Origin: Cercospora beticola
Taxonomy: Eukaryota; Ascomycota; Dothideomycetes; Mycosphaerellales; Mycosphaerellaceae
Direction of reading: 5' to 3'
Length of the DNA stretch: 64,000 bases
Assembly (NCBI RefSeq): GCF_033473495.1
Contig: NC_088936.1
Coordinates: 3,658,001 to 3,722,000, forward strand
Part shown: positions 10,327-22,598 of the stretch, one piece after another
How the letters are laid out: the number at the start of each line of letters is the position of its first letter
Numbering within the stretch: position 1 is the first letter of the stretch
The notes under the pieces: model-generated
The model's input: only the letters and a program-made list of their open reading frames with translations
Told to the model about the DNA's origin: nothing
The model's database searches: none
Translations under genes and position numbers: made by a program

Positions 10327-12397
10327 TCAACCAGCGCCATCTCCAGATGCGTCGAAGTCCTGGCCAGTGCCATTGTAAGTATTTGGCCGCATATATGTAA
10401 GTAAAGGATCCGATGGCTGATAATCAGCACCAAAGAATTCCGCGAGATCCAGATCTGGGCCAAATCCTAGATTCTGCATGAAATCATTGTTGCCTGTCGA
10501 ATCTGTGCGATCGAGCATAGCCAATTCCTCGAAAATGTCCGCTCCATGCGCACTGTTGACCGTGCCTGGGTCTCCTGCAGCGCTCGCAGCCTCTTGAAGA
10601 TCGTTTACAGTTCTATTATTGCTGTTCCATTGGCTTGGTCCTGCTATGGGCTGCATCGAGCCCGAAAGGTTGTCAGTGACCAGCGATTGCGTTCTGTCGT
10701 TCGGTATGCTCATAAATGGATAATTTGAATCGACGAAAGGTGAAGAGAAGTCTATCAACGTCGAGCCAGTACGTGTGTGCTCCTGTGGCGTGACCGTGTC
10801 TACTAGACTAGTCGCCCTCGCATTTGCGAGGGCTTGCTGAGGATGTAGGCGCTTGCTACTGTCACTGGCATTGCGGAGAAGACCAAGTATCGCGCCAAGG
10901 AGCGAGAAGGCATTCGCCGATTGAGGAGAGCTCGGGTCCAGATCCCCAGGGGCTTGGAATGACAACCGGACCAGTTCATTGAATGTGCTCATCGACCTCG
11001 CCGGCGATTTGGCTGTACTTGAGCTGGCTTGTGGGTCTTGCCATGGTGACCACTCTTCTAGTCCGTCTTCGATCAGGAAGCCCACGTTCTGGATATCTCC
11101 AGGCCTAATATGGGTGACCGCGCCAGTCTGCGAGGCGACTGCCCGCTCGAGAACGAAAGCCGCCAAAAGAGTGTGCTTTGTTCGCCCTTCGAAGAGCGTC
11201 GTTCTTGTGCCTTTGCCGAAATTGAAGTGAGTCAGCAGACGAATTGCGGAGCCAAATACCAGCCAAGCTGAGACCCATGCTTGCTGCATGATATCTGCCA
11301 GGCCAAGTATAAGCAGACACTTGATATGACCGAGCTGAAACCCGTGCTCGCGTGGGATCAGTGATCTCGCAATACCGCGACAATACTCGAAATCTGCTGT
11401 GGCCCCATTCTGCAGCGATGCGATGGCCATTATGCTCCAAAGCTCAGCATGCCCGGATACTGTTGTGTCCTCTCGACGTAGGCCTTCATGGGGATAAGAA
11501 TACATGAGTTTCAGAACATCATGACGCTCAACCATTGGCAGCCATGTATGTGTGAATGCAAAGTAGTGCTCTAGCAGCAACCACGAGCTTTTAGGGAGCT
11601 TGAGCAGGTCCTCGTCGGGTGCTACATTTCTGTTGAGATGTCAGAGAAACAGACTAAGACAAGTTTTCGATTTCATGGGAACTATTGAAGAGCTGAGAGA
11701 CTCACTGAGACGTTGCCACCTGGGACTGTGCTGTAACTTCAGGTCGAGGAGCAGAGCTCACTTCTCTGGGCGAAACAGCACTCGCCGTGGCGGCTGGTGC
11801 TTCGATAGGTCCTTGCGGAAGCAGACTCCCGTCCGAAGGTGCTGACATTGGCGGTGACTGATACGACCTTTGGGGGTCGCTTTCCTCAGTATATGAGGCT
11901 TGTCGATTGTGTCCAGATTGTGGGATTCGTGGCAGCTCAATCTCAGCACCAGACAGCATCTGATCAATCTGTTTGCACACTATACTGTTTCTCCAGACAT
12001 TGTGCAAGCCCTCTGCTGGGATGGTGTCCTTCCATGCAATCAACTGGTGCGCTCGTGCCTGTGTGTTCGGAAGAAGCTGTGAGAGACGCTTCTCGCTGTC
12101 CGGAAAGTTCTCAAAGGCCCAAGCTAAGGTGAGTTCAAGAGTCCTGATGTAGTTTGGCTGTATGCCTCGCTTCTTGGGCTGCTCGTTATATGTGCATGTC
12201 CGCCCCTGCGATTCGCATGTTTGGCACCATGGCCGGGCGCCATCACATTTCTCTCGTCCAGCTCGACATTGGTCACATGCACGTGACACTCGAACTCGTT
12301 TCGCCCTCTGTGCCGCATCTCCATTTGAAGGTCTCTTACTTCCGGTCGCTACAGGGTCATGACCATCTCCGGGAAATTCTCGACTGACTTCCAACAT
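10327..12397 (-). CDS. qutA: Quinate pathway transcriptional activator (QutA/QA-1F), Zn2Cys6
   Basis: Pathway-specific activator of quinate genes, nuclear and DNA-binding. Two exons (11706-12397 and 10327-11629) join through a 76-nt intron to 664 aa. The binuclear zinc cluster has six cysteines at residues 41, 44, 51, 58, 61 and 68 (CX2CX6CX6CX2CX6C), followed by the basic linker PKKRGIQPNYIRTLE, which is typical of QutA/QA-1F. The fungal transcription-factor homology region follows the intron (segments around HTWLPMVERHDVL, LWSIMAIASLQNGA and LERAVASQTGAVTHIRP). The C-terminal 150 residues are acidic and Ser/Asn-rich, consistent with an activation domain that QutR would mask. It is divergent from qutR. 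It is shorter than the roughly 800-residue homologues I remember, so an extra exon or a start error is possible. Confidence 0.9.
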
Positions 12398-13318
12398 GAT
12401 GAGGCTTGGCTACATCGGACGCATCTTCGAAGTCCACCAAAGGGCAGATCCTCGCCTCTCAATGGGTTGGAAGCTTGAACGTCGTCCTCGAGCCTGAGTC
12501 GCCGCTTCAATTTCTGAGCAGCTCTAGAGAAGGTCTGGATGTGTATCGGGCTTGTTTTGTGGGTTTCTTGTTCTCGTCCGATGGCTTGTTCTGTAGATAA
12601 TTCAGGGTCGCAAATGTCGTCTACTCACGCTTCATCCTTTGGCACCGAAGAGCAGGCCTCCATGCTGGCTCTGGGCTGTATTTGGGAGTCAACATTCAAG
12701 CCTTGCGTCGACACGTCTCTCCGTGGCCGCTCCACTGCCGACAATGCACGGGCCAATGCGGAGTGAGGAGAAGGGCCTTCGTTGCGCGTTGTCTCATTGG
12801 CTTCTGCTGACTAGCGCGATCTGGCGGACGTCGCCCGGATAATGTCATAGCCCGAAATTGCTCCTTCTCCGCGCAACATCGATTTGGCAAGTTGGACAGG
12901 TTCGACGGGCAAATGTCTAGACTCTGGGGTGCGGGCAGATCCACTCTGCATCTATGCAACACATTCACCTGACCTGACTTCTCACCTGCTCATGGGCAGA
13001 TCAATGGCGATAGCAAAGGTGCGGCAAACGCGACTGGAACTTCACTCATTCTGCACGCCTGACCACAAATAACCACGATCTGGATCTACGCCGTAAAGCA
13101 GCTTTACAAGAATCAAAACGATCTCCCGAGGTTACGGATCTGGAGATACTGCACGCAGATACTGGGTGACTGGCCTGCATTAATTGGCCTGCCGGATTGA
13201 TATTCCGGTCACTCGAATACAGGCACATGTATCTGTGCCACGGCGTGGCAAGACTCTAAGGCCAGTCTAAGTCTAATTATTCAAAACGAAGTGAGCAGTC
13301 AACTGTACGCCGTCCGGT
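12398..13318. promoter_or_regulatory. Divergent promoter region between qutA and qutR
   Basis: This 921-bp interval carries the promoters of the activator and repressor genes. It contains one CGG-N9-CCG inverted repeat (13193-13207) and a weaker GGATAA...CC element at 12838-12853. No gene is visible in it. Confidence 0.5.
13193..13207. promoter_or_regulatory. Candidate Zn2Cys6 activator site (CGG-N9-CCG)
   Basis: The sequence CGGATTGATATTCCG is an inverted CGG/CCG pair with nine bases between, and GGATT/ATTCC half-symmetry. It lies about 110 bp upstream of the qutR start. Inverted CGG triplets are the usual recognition unit of Zn2Cys6 dimers. It does not match the quinate activator consensus exactly, so the link to QutA is only a guess from location. 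Confidence 0.25.
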
Positions 13319-16097
13319 ATGAACACAATGACTGCTGTTCACGCCGGAATGAAACGGTCCTACAGGGACATGCGAGGCGCCGACTCGATGATGTCTCCAC
13401 GATCGAACACGAAAGAGGTTCTGCAGCAAAGACCAATATCACGAGAAACGAGCGCCACGCCTACTCCGCCAAATGGAGCTGCCAATAGGCTGGAGCCCCG
13501 ACCACGCAAAGTCATGTTCAATTTTGATGCTACCATCCTGATTATTGGTGTTCGTGGTGTCGGGAAAAGTTCTCTAGGATTTCTGGCAGCGTCTGCTTAC
13601 AGTCGCCGACTCGTCGAATCAGATAGAGCGTTCTCAGAAGCAACTGGATCGAGCAGAACTGCGTATCGAAAACTACACGGCCCAGCAGAATATCAGCACA
13701 CGCACTATGAAGTGCTCAAACGTCTCCTGGAAACCAACAGCAAGAATTCGGTCATTGTTTGTAGCTTTGCAGATCTCGAAGGCGAAGGAGCCAAGCTTAT
13801 TCGAGACTGGGCGCAATCACACCCTGTGATCTATGTGAGACGAGATGTCGCCGGCATCCATGATTACATACGAATTTGGTCCGAGGAACGCATACAAGAT
13901 GTTATCCGGGCATCCGAAGGTCTTTTGCAGGACTGCTCCAATTACGACTTCTACAATGTTTCCGAGACCATTGACAGCTTGTCTCCAAATGAAGGCCCTC
14001 GTCATCCCTCAAGTCGAGCCTCAAATGGGCCCTTCTTGACGCTCAAGAGGACGGAGCACGACTTTCTAAAACTGCTGCGAAATATAATCGGAGACCATGA
14101 TCGTGGCCGCTCTCATCAATCTGCTTACCCACTCTCGCAAATGAGTGTCGACAAACTCGAATTCACATCGGCAGTCACACTCTCGGCCGAAGATGTGGTA
14201 TCGCGTCGCATTGATCTGGACGAGGCTCAAATTGGCGTTGATGCAATACAGCTCGAAGTCAACATAAATCCAGCGCAAGGGGACACTTGGCGCTTGGGTA
14301 AACATAGCTGTTTCAATCTTATCGGAGAAGCATTTGCCCTTTTGAGAAGGTCAACAATTTTGCCAATAGTCATCGACATCGCCCACGATGCACGAGATGC
14401 CAGGCAAAAACAACTATCGCGCGCAGAGCTACTCGAATACTGTTTCCGGCTTGGGCCAGAGTATTGCACACTCGACTTGACGCTGGACGAGGCACAGCTG
14501 ACGCATTTACTCGGAGGCAAAGGACGAACGAGGGTGAGTAATGTCTCTCACAAAGTGTTGCCCATTTCCCCAATGATACGGGCAAAGAGAAACATGGCAG
14601 TGGCTTGTGAGTTGCACGAATACTTGCTGACTATCAACAGGTCATCGGACAATACATCGCCGACCAACGCATCAGCGATGGCTGGTCGGGCCAGGCCTGC
14701 ATGGACGTCTACGAAAAGGCCTCCGGTCTTGGCTGTGAGCTAGTGAAGATTACAATGCCAGACGGTAATCTCACAGACAACTTCGCGATCCAGGCTTTCC
14801 AGCAGCGCGTGCAGACACTGAACGATGGCAAAGGTCCGCGACTTATAGCCTATTGCACCGGAAGACAAGGAAGAACATCAATGTGCTTCAACAACATACT
14901 GACTCCAGTGGCTCCGCCTGTCGCAGTTCCGGAGCCAATGACTCCCGCCAGTGGTCAGAGCTTAGAACAACTGCCGCTCGTGACTGCGAAAGAACGGAGT
15001 CAGGCATTATTTGCAAGCTTCGTCCATGAGCCCATGCATTTTCTCATCTATGGGGCCAATGTCAGCTTCTCTTTGTCGCCCGCGATGCACAATGCTGCGT
15101 ATGAAGCTATGGGGATGCCCCACTCATATCGAACGCACTCAGCATCGACATTGGAGGACTTCGTGACGTTGGTTCGGGAGCACGACTTTGGTGGGGCAGC
15201 CATTGTGCAGCCTTTCAAAACAAGGACCTTACCAATGATGGACCTACTGAGCCCTCATGCCAAAGCAATCGGAGCTCTAAATACAGTTATTCCGCTGCGA
15301 GACGAGGGTGTCATCGCATCTATCTCTAGTGATGTTGGCATTTTCCGAGAACGCAATCGAACAGGACCGGTGAAAGCACTCTACGGCGATAACACGGACT
15401 GGATCGGCATTCGGGCTTGTATTCGTCGCGGACTATCGCCTGCAAACACTGTACGACCACAGTCTACAGGACTCGTATGTGGAGCTGGAGGCATGGCGCG
15501 AGCAGCCATTTATGCCATGATTTCACTGGGGGTACAGAATATCTTCGTCTGCAACAGGACGAAGGGAAATGCAGAGGAGCTTGCAGAGCACTACAACCGG
15601 CTGATTCGAGCAAATGGGATTGCTGAGCTCAGTCCGAGTAATGCTGCCAACACCACAGTGACAGCATTGGACTCGTTTCAAGCAGAGTGGCCTAAAAATA
15701 TGCGCCATCCGACAATGGTAGTCAGCACGATTCCAACACAGACACTCGATGGCATGCCTACGAATTTCACACTGCCTAAAGAGTGGCTGGGCAGCCGTAC
15801 TGGTGGAGTCGTAGTCGAGGTAAGAAGCGCTGAGCCCGTTAGTTTGACGATCGCTAATGTACATGACAGCTGGCATATATGCCCATCGTAACACCACTGG
15901 TCGTCCAAGTACAACAGATACAGAGCAAGGGCTGGATTCTTATGGACGGGCTCGACATGTTGCCAGAGCAGGCCTTTGCGCAATTCGAATTATTTACAGG
16001 TCGACGAGCTCCACGAAAGCTGATGAGAGATGAAGTGTTCAAGCACTATAGCGAAGATTTCTTGCTGGGGGCGGCTCTGAATACAGACTCGCCATGA
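13319..16097 (+). CDS. qutR: Quinate pathway repressor (QutR/QA-1S), AROM-derived
   Basis: Represses the pathway by interacting with QutA when inducer is absent. Three exons (13319-14533, 14641-15819, 15870-16097) join in frame to 873 aa. The protein matches the last three domains of the pentafunctional AROM enzyme. A shikimate-kinase-like domain carries a P-loop GVRGVGKS at residues 77-84. A type I dehydroquinase-like domain covers about residues 260-520. A shikimate-dehydrogenase-like domain covers about 525-865, with SFSLSPAMHN and a GAGGMARAA nucleotide-binding turn. The catalytic Lys region of the last domain reads QPFKTRT instead of the MPHK form seen in the enzyme QutB. The ATG at 13319 gives a low-complexity N-terminus; one at 13349 is an alternative. 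Confidence 0.93.
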
Positions 16098-16176
16098 TTA
16101 TATGTTATAACACTAAGATTATGATGCTAAGGCGTTTCACAGTACAGGGCTGTCACTCTGTAGGAACTGCAGCTAG

Positions 16177-17770
16177 CTAAGCAATGATGAGCTGCTTCTC
16201 CTTCTTCAGCCCCTTCACGGCATCGATGGAGATATTCAAGACTTGAGCGACCAGCGGAGCTGGAGTAAGAGCAAGCCATTGCGTCAGAGAGATGTCCGCA
16301 ACGCGATCTGCCTTGAAGATCTCGATCCAGATGAGGTCTTCTGTCTCGGAGGTATTCTCGACATAATGTCCTGTGAAAGTCAGCCAGCGCAATAGCATAC
16401 ATCTGAAAAGGTTCCCTACCGCTATTGTCGGGAAAGACTGCAGTATCGCCAGCAAAGAAGTCGAAAGTCCTCGCCGCACCGCTGCCCATGAAGACAGTGG
16501 CCCGAGCTTGACCCTGAGCGAAGTACACCCACTCTTCGGCTGTTGGATGCCAGTGCAGTTCGCGAAGACCACCAGGCTTGATCGTGACGATCGAAGATGC
16601 AATTGTTGTCGAAATGGGGAAGTTGCGGCTGTCAAAGATCTGGATTGTACCACCACCGCCTGGAGCTTGGATGACTGGGACGTCTTTCGCAAAACGAACG
16701 TAGGTGCTGCTGACATTTGCGCTGAGATCTCCCACTGGATATTCGACGCCTTCGGTCTCAGCAGCAAGGCCCTGGTTGCCGGCCTGGATGTAAGGGTTTG
16801 GAGAAGGCACAGTGTCGAAGAGTGATGCGTTTACACCTAATACCATTAGCACGGAATCGGTAGCGTGTATAGTCTTGGCTTACCGAAGTTCTTCGCCAGT
16901 ACGTCTTTTGGAGTGTGTGAGATCCAGTCATCCACGTTGAAGGTGGTCCCAAAAGCATCGAAATCTCCTTCATCAAAGACGAGCAAGTATTCGGCCTCAT
17001 CGGAGAGACCATGCACGGTATGGGCGGCACCCTTTGGAAAGTACCAAACGTCGCCTACGCCAAGGACGTCATAGGAATTGCGGCCATCTTCATCGACAGC
17101 AGAGACTCCAATACGTCCCGAATACACAAAGCCCCATTCAGCCTATTCATGTCAGTCGATTGCGATTCTGCTGGACTGCTGAGGAATTTCTTCACTTACC
17201 ACTTTGTGCCAGTGCAACTCACGTACAGCACCCTTCTTGAGATGCTGCTGAGCGCCAGCAATGTCTCGACTCTGCGGCAGGTCTTGAACGACTTGCTCAC
17301 GCACCCAGCCGCCCTTCAGCAGCCGCGTCTTGCTGTCTGAGAAGCGCCATTTCAGGTTCGGAACGATACCAGCATCGGTAGATTCTTGACCAAGATTACT
17401 CGGGTTCTGGATGTCGACGCCACGGTTCGTACCACCTACACGGATCAGCGATGAAGTAACTCCAAGCATCGAGATGCTTACCTAGTATGGGTGCGCCTCT
17501 TCCGTTGGCATCGTTGACTGGCTGACCTTGAGCGAAAGAGCCAGAAGAATATCCGGCAGCATTGGTATCCGGCTCGGTGTTGATGGGTTGCTCTTGACGA
17601 ACTTCAAGGTTTAGACGCAGATGCTTCGAATCTGTGGTCGATGGCAGTCCACGTTTGAACTTGAAAGCTTCCTTAGGCGCCTCTACCTGCGGCTCGTCTC
17701 TAGCAATTACTGGAGTAGCAGTGACAGCACCAAGCAGGACTGCTCCGACGTAAACCTGGCTTAGGCGCAT
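16177..17770 (-). CDS. Secreted oxalate decarboxylase (bicupin)
   Basis: Splits oxalate to formate and CO2 using manganese in each cupin. Five exons (17482-17770, 17200-17435, 16884-17142, 16420-16836, 16177-16370) join in frame to 464 aa. A signal peptide with cleavage near VTAT is followed by a propeptide-like segment. The first cupin has the metal set in VRELHWHK...EWGF and GAAHTVHGL. The second has LRELHWHPTAEEW and a rebuilt GHYVEN across the last intron. The N-terminal stretch before the first cupin fits the fungal OxdC family. The gene is tail-to-tail with qutR, with about 80 bp between stop codons, but whether it is co-regulated with the quinate cluster is unknown. Family assignment is firm. 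Confidence 0.92.
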
Positions 17771-20235
17771 ATTGTCTTGTGCAGCTCTTTGACTTCAAAA
17801 GTTACGCCTGCCTTGAAAACATGGAACAAACGAAGAAGTTCAGAGATATCGATTGCTCTTGAAGAGGGATGTTACGCAAAAGACGTCAGCGAGCACGAAC
17901 GCTTCTCCTAAATTGCGAAGCGGCCTTGCTCTCGAGGTCGCTTGCAGCGGCTGCAACTACACATCACCACATGACGGCGTCCTCATCAAGAGACAGTGCG
18001 TTCTCCCGGATCCTCGCAGACGTCCCATCACAATCACAACCCTTGAGCCGCTATCTCCATCCTCGTGGGTTCAATTGAGCGACGGATTCGTCGAACATGC
18101 CAGTGCATCTGCAGATCCTACCAGATACAGGACGTCTTGAACTTGATGCGGACGTGATCACCCCGGAACAACAAGCAACGACGCGACTAGCTTGGATGGC
18201 GACTTGCATTCGCAGAATGGCAACAGGCATGATATCCTTGGCATCTCAATCTTGATGAGGCTGGGCAACGTCGCCCTTATACCATAAACCAGACGAGCAA
18301 ACGCCAATCATTCTTGAAGCACCCTATAAGAGTTGTGGAGACAGACGATGGAGGCTTGGCAGCCTTGAAATCATGCAAAGCTCATCGTCTCCGTGGATGT
18401 CGCCATCCGCCCAAAGTTCGCGCTAGAGTCCCAAAAGGGAAGTTTTGAACTTCTTACGTCTATGGCTCTGCGGTGAGAACGCTGCACGCATGTGACAACA
18501 CCTGCTGCGCGATGCACTCCGTTTAGGGCGCAATCTTAACAGCTGACTTCTCGCCTTGGCAACATGGAACATGGAACCTCGTCAGACCCCGACAAGTTCG
18601 AGTGAACCGAGATTCGACCCAAGCACCATCGAATACTGAATTGCATCAGAGCGGGCAGAAGACATTGTCGTAATCGCAATGAGCCCGCCGTCTTCTCCTA
18701 GGCCATCGTGGCCTGGTAACGAAAACGGTCGGCTCCGAGCTTTGTGCGTGACGAGTGTCCCCTAGCCCTGCGAGGCGTGGAGCACACTCAGTCATGCTAG
18801 ATCTGCATTGCTTTGTCGTGGTCGATCTCTACTTTCAGCCGTGTCCAAAGTGCAGAGCACGATACTTGGCGTGGCTCCTGCGTTGAGACACAATCGACTG
18901 AGTCGGGTATTGCACGGAGATGGTATCGGGTTATCTGATGCTGCCTCAGAAGATGATTCGTTTGCTCCTCGAGCTAGCAGTATGCCAACCCAAGGTTCCG
19001 GAAGCCGTTGCGTCCGAGCAGTGAGCAGACATGATCGTCGAAGAGCCGGCGCAGGGCATGTTCATGCGGACTAGAGCTCTCAAAAAATCTCCGCCTTAGC
19101 GTGGAGAGAAACGGTGGGATGTCTCAAAGCATCTTCTGCATTGCATGAGATCCATTGACCAGGTCGGGAGTGATCAGCTCTCGCCAAGGGGCCCACTTCC
19201 ATCCCGGACTTGTGACAAGTCATATGGAGCATCGTTCAGTCCTTCAGCAGCAGTCGCATCGCTGAAGCGAAATTGCTCGGTGGCTGACTGTTCGCCATTT
19301 CGAACTGAGAGTGCAGTCCAGTACCGGCGCTGGAGCACGCCATGTTCGCTGTGGGTCAACCCATAGTGTCTCCTCATTGGCGACGGGTAGACTAGTATCC
19401 TCAGAAGATCCCTAGAGGTCCTCCCTCGGCGGCCAAGCCTGGTCAAGGTCTGAGTGAAAATTTGCATCCAAGATTACATCGGCGGCTTCGCTTGAGACTG
19501 GGAAGATCTTCACCCAGAGAATCGATATTCGAAGCGCGAGCTTTCAGCCTGTCCTTCCATGCTCGTGCCAGCCATGAGTGTGCTGGAGAAAATCTCGAGG
19601 CTTCGTCTCCTGTTCCAGACCCTAGAGTGTCCCTTGATGGCACGCTCGAGTTCCCTTCACGTCCGAAGACGGCCCTCTGAGACATATCGATACCTGATGG
19701 CTTGGACCCCAGCTCGAGTAATGAGTTCCCATGCAACAGTCGCTGCCTTGTCCAAGAACCTCGCCGGCGCTATTGGACTTGGCTGCTGCACCGTGAACCC
19801 AAACTTTCGACGGCACGCCGTTGTTAAGACAGGTTCAACTGTCCTCCCACGCATCTTGTTGATGGCGATCCGTGGCATCTGAGGGCTTCCAAGATCTCAT
19901 CGTTCAGAGACCAGCTGATCTTCGTGCAGCTCAACGCTGCCAAGAACGTCTTCGAAGTAAGGATTGTGACACATGCGCCGCTGCGCAGATCTTCACTACG
20001 CTTGCACTGTAGCAGCCTTTTTGGCCCTTTGTGGAAAACGGACTGAACATATCGTTCATGCGTTGGCTTTCTTGGAAGTCTTGTCCTGGATTGTGCCATA
20101 GCAAACGACAACGTAGGTGGTCGTGATCGGCAAAGGCGACATCAAGAAGAGATCTGATTGCACAACTCGTCGAGACTGGTATGGCGGTACTCAAATCTCA
20201 GAGAACGGAGTGTGCTGATGCGACTTTGAGCATGG
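17771..20235. other. Gene-poor interval of about 2.5 kb
   Basis: No gene can be supported here. Short reading frames occur on both strands (for example 19462-19882 plus), but none shows a recognisable domain, plausible splicing or consistent frame. It may include the promoters of the flanking divergent genes and decayed coding sequence. Confidence 0.5.
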
Positions 20236-20241
20236 TATAAG
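20236..20241 (+). promoter_or_regulatory. Candidate TATA box of the SBP56-like gene
   Basis: TATAAG lies 92 bp before the ATG at 20328 in an otherwise mixed-composition stretch. The distance is plausible for a fungal core promoter with a short leader. Confidence 0.4.
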
Positions 20242-20327
20242 TAGTCTTGGTCTCGACTGGAAACCTGCTCATTCCATCTCAATCACTCTCAATCAGATCA
20301 AGCTTGGACCCACAAGCATCTTTCAAA

Positions 20328-21926
20328 ATGCCTTCTTCCAAGCTCTCGATCGCCGCTTTTGTGGGATTGGCTTCCGCTGCCATCCCTTTTGGCGTTCCAT
20401 CCAAGCGCCAAATCTCCTTGCCACCTCTTATTCCTGCCATTCCTGGCGTGACAGAGCCAATCTCTGAGAACGCCCCTCCTCGCCCAATTCTGCAGCTTCC
20501 TACGCCACCTCTACCATCACCGCCATGGGAGGGAAGCAACATCAAGCCAAAGAAGATTGGCTACTTCTGGACTGGTGCCGGTGACAACAAGCACGCCGAT
20601 TTCCTTGCATCGTACTCTCTTGACGATGACACCTTTGGCACTCTGCTCCGAGTAGTCGATGTGCCCACATCTGGCAACTCGCCACATCACCTTGGTGTTT
20701 CCAAGGACGGACAGACGATCTGGGGTGGTGGTCTCTTGTCCTTGCTCAAGACTCAAGACACTGGATACTACTTTGATGTCTCGAACCCGTACGAGCCAAA
20801 GTACCAGAAGAGTGATCGCGCACTCTTGGCTTCCATTGCCGATGAGATCGTGGCGAAGCCAGACGGTGGCTTCTTCATTACCTACATGGGCTCTGCCGGT
20901 AAGCTGACGCAGCGGCATTCGCAGTGGTCCCTTCTGCGGCACGCACTATGCTAACGATTTGGAATAGTGGGTACCTCCCCAGGTCGTCTCATCGAGACCG
21001 ATGCGGAGTACAACATCATCCACCAGTGGCCTGAAGATGTCGAGGGAGTAAGTATACCAATCACACCCCCACTGCCTGCGCAATATACTGACCCTTCCAG
21101 ACTTTGAACATCCTTGGCGAGCAATTCTCTCCCCACGGCTTGTCCATTGACTTCGAACGCAATGTCATGCTCACTTCGGACTTTGTGGTCCCAATCACTG
21201 TGCTGAAGCCATCCCTCGATATCCAACGAGCAAACACCCTCCGCCTGTGGGACCTCGCCAACCGAAAGATTACCAACACTATCACCATTCCTGACGGAGG
21301 AGGTATTCAGGATGTTAAGTTCATCCCAGGCAACCCAGACTCCGCAGCCATCGCCACGGCCGTGCACCTTGGTCAAGTCTGGATCATCTATCCATTCCAA
21401 GAAGACGAGAATGGAAAGCCAGGTCGTGTCGAGCTCTTGTACGATCTCGGCCCGAAGGCACGCGACACCACGGCCATCTACTCCGACATCACCAAGGACG
21501 GTAAGTATGCATACTGTAAGTAACTTTCTTCCCCATTACATTCGCTAGCAGCCCGTTTGACACCTTACAGTCACCCTCACCACCGCAAACCACATCGCCG
21601 CCCTCGATATCTCCGACCTGAACAACGTCAAGCGCCTCGACGACCCAGATGAGGACCAACCAACTCTCGGACCTCACTACCTCAAGCTCACCCCAGATCA
21701 GAAGCACCTCGTTGTGACCGACTACTTCGTTGAGACTGGCGACATCGGCATTCTCAACACTCCTGGCGACTACAAGGCATTGTACATCGACATCGAGGAC
21801 AATGGTGCCTTGAACTTCAACAGGTCTATCGACTTCCCTCGCGAGTTCTACAATCGCGGTGGAGCTAAGCCACACAGCGCTGTCGTCTTCGATCTTACTG
21901 ACGAGGCGAATCCAATCTGCTATTAG
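20328..21926 (+). CDS. Secreted selenium-binding-protein-like (SBP56/methanethiol oxidase family) protein
   Basis: Four exons (20328-20898, 20968-21047, 21101-21515, 21571-21926) join in frame to 473 aa. An N-terminal signal peptide (MPSSKLSIAAFVGLASAAIP) is followed by a dibasic KR that could be a Kex2 site, then a proline-rich linker. The body resembles the SBP56 beta-propeller family: SPHHLGVSKDGQTIWGGG, DEIVAKPDGGFFITYMGSA, ITIPDGGGIQDVKFIP, LTTANHIAALDISD and HYLKLTPDQKHLVVTDYFVE. Bacterial and animal relatives oxidise methanethiol; the activity of secreted fungal members is not known to me. The third intron uses the second of two nearby GTAAGT donors (21516), which keeps frame. Fold assignment is moderately firm and function is unproven. 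Confidence 0.8.
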
Positions 21927-22598
21927 ACGTAGAGATGGGACATTTCGTATGAAGAGGACTTCTGAGTCGGTCGTTGATGGGAAATGGCAGAGTGTATATA
22001 ACGGCACCCAGATCTAGATTTCTTTAATCAATTACGCTCAAAGAGCTCTTATCAATCACGAATACAATGAGTTTGATTTTCTAGTCATCGATCCCCCTCA
22101 CCAAATTCAGGTCCAGAAGCCCTCAGAGATGCACATTGAGCTCTCACAACCTTACACGGACAGGCTGAGAACACTACCGAGCATCGAGCAGCAAGAGGCA
22201 TTGATCATCAAGGTGGCAATACCTGACGACGCGCGCAGTTACAGTTGCCATCAAAGCAGGATGGACCCTGTTGATTGTGATGCTCCGCCTCAGAGTGCCC
22301 CATACCAGACGACATGGATGTCAAGACCCACTCGCTCTTGGCCCAACCCGTCAACGTAAAGAGAACGTCACATCCTGAATGTCATCGACACAATCAGGTT
22401 GTGAGTGATATCATTGTTTGCCAACATGCCATGACGCTCAGGTTGTTCCATGATGTCCATAGATGATACAAATACAAGCAAGTTCCACTGTACCATTATT
22501 CTCATCTTCACATCCAAAAGACCACATTCAGATCAGCTTCCAACACACGAAAGCAATCAACTCTTACTCCAGATCCAATTCGCATAGAAGAAACAAAC
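21927..22598. other. Intergenic region
   Basis: This 672-bp interval lies between two co-directional genes. It presumably holds the 3' untranslated sequence of the SBP56-like gene and the promoter of the repeat-protein gene. I see no gene in it. Confidence 0.5.

Noticed and set aside
12838..12853. GGATAATGTCATAGCC as a quinate activator site
   Set aside because: It matches only about 11 of 16 positions of the palindromic consensus as I remember it and lacks dyad symmetry in the centre.
17853..20111. Small frames between the oxalate decarboxylase and SBP56-like genes as secreted small proteins
   Set aside because: None starts with a convincing signal peptide or has a conserved cysteine pattern.
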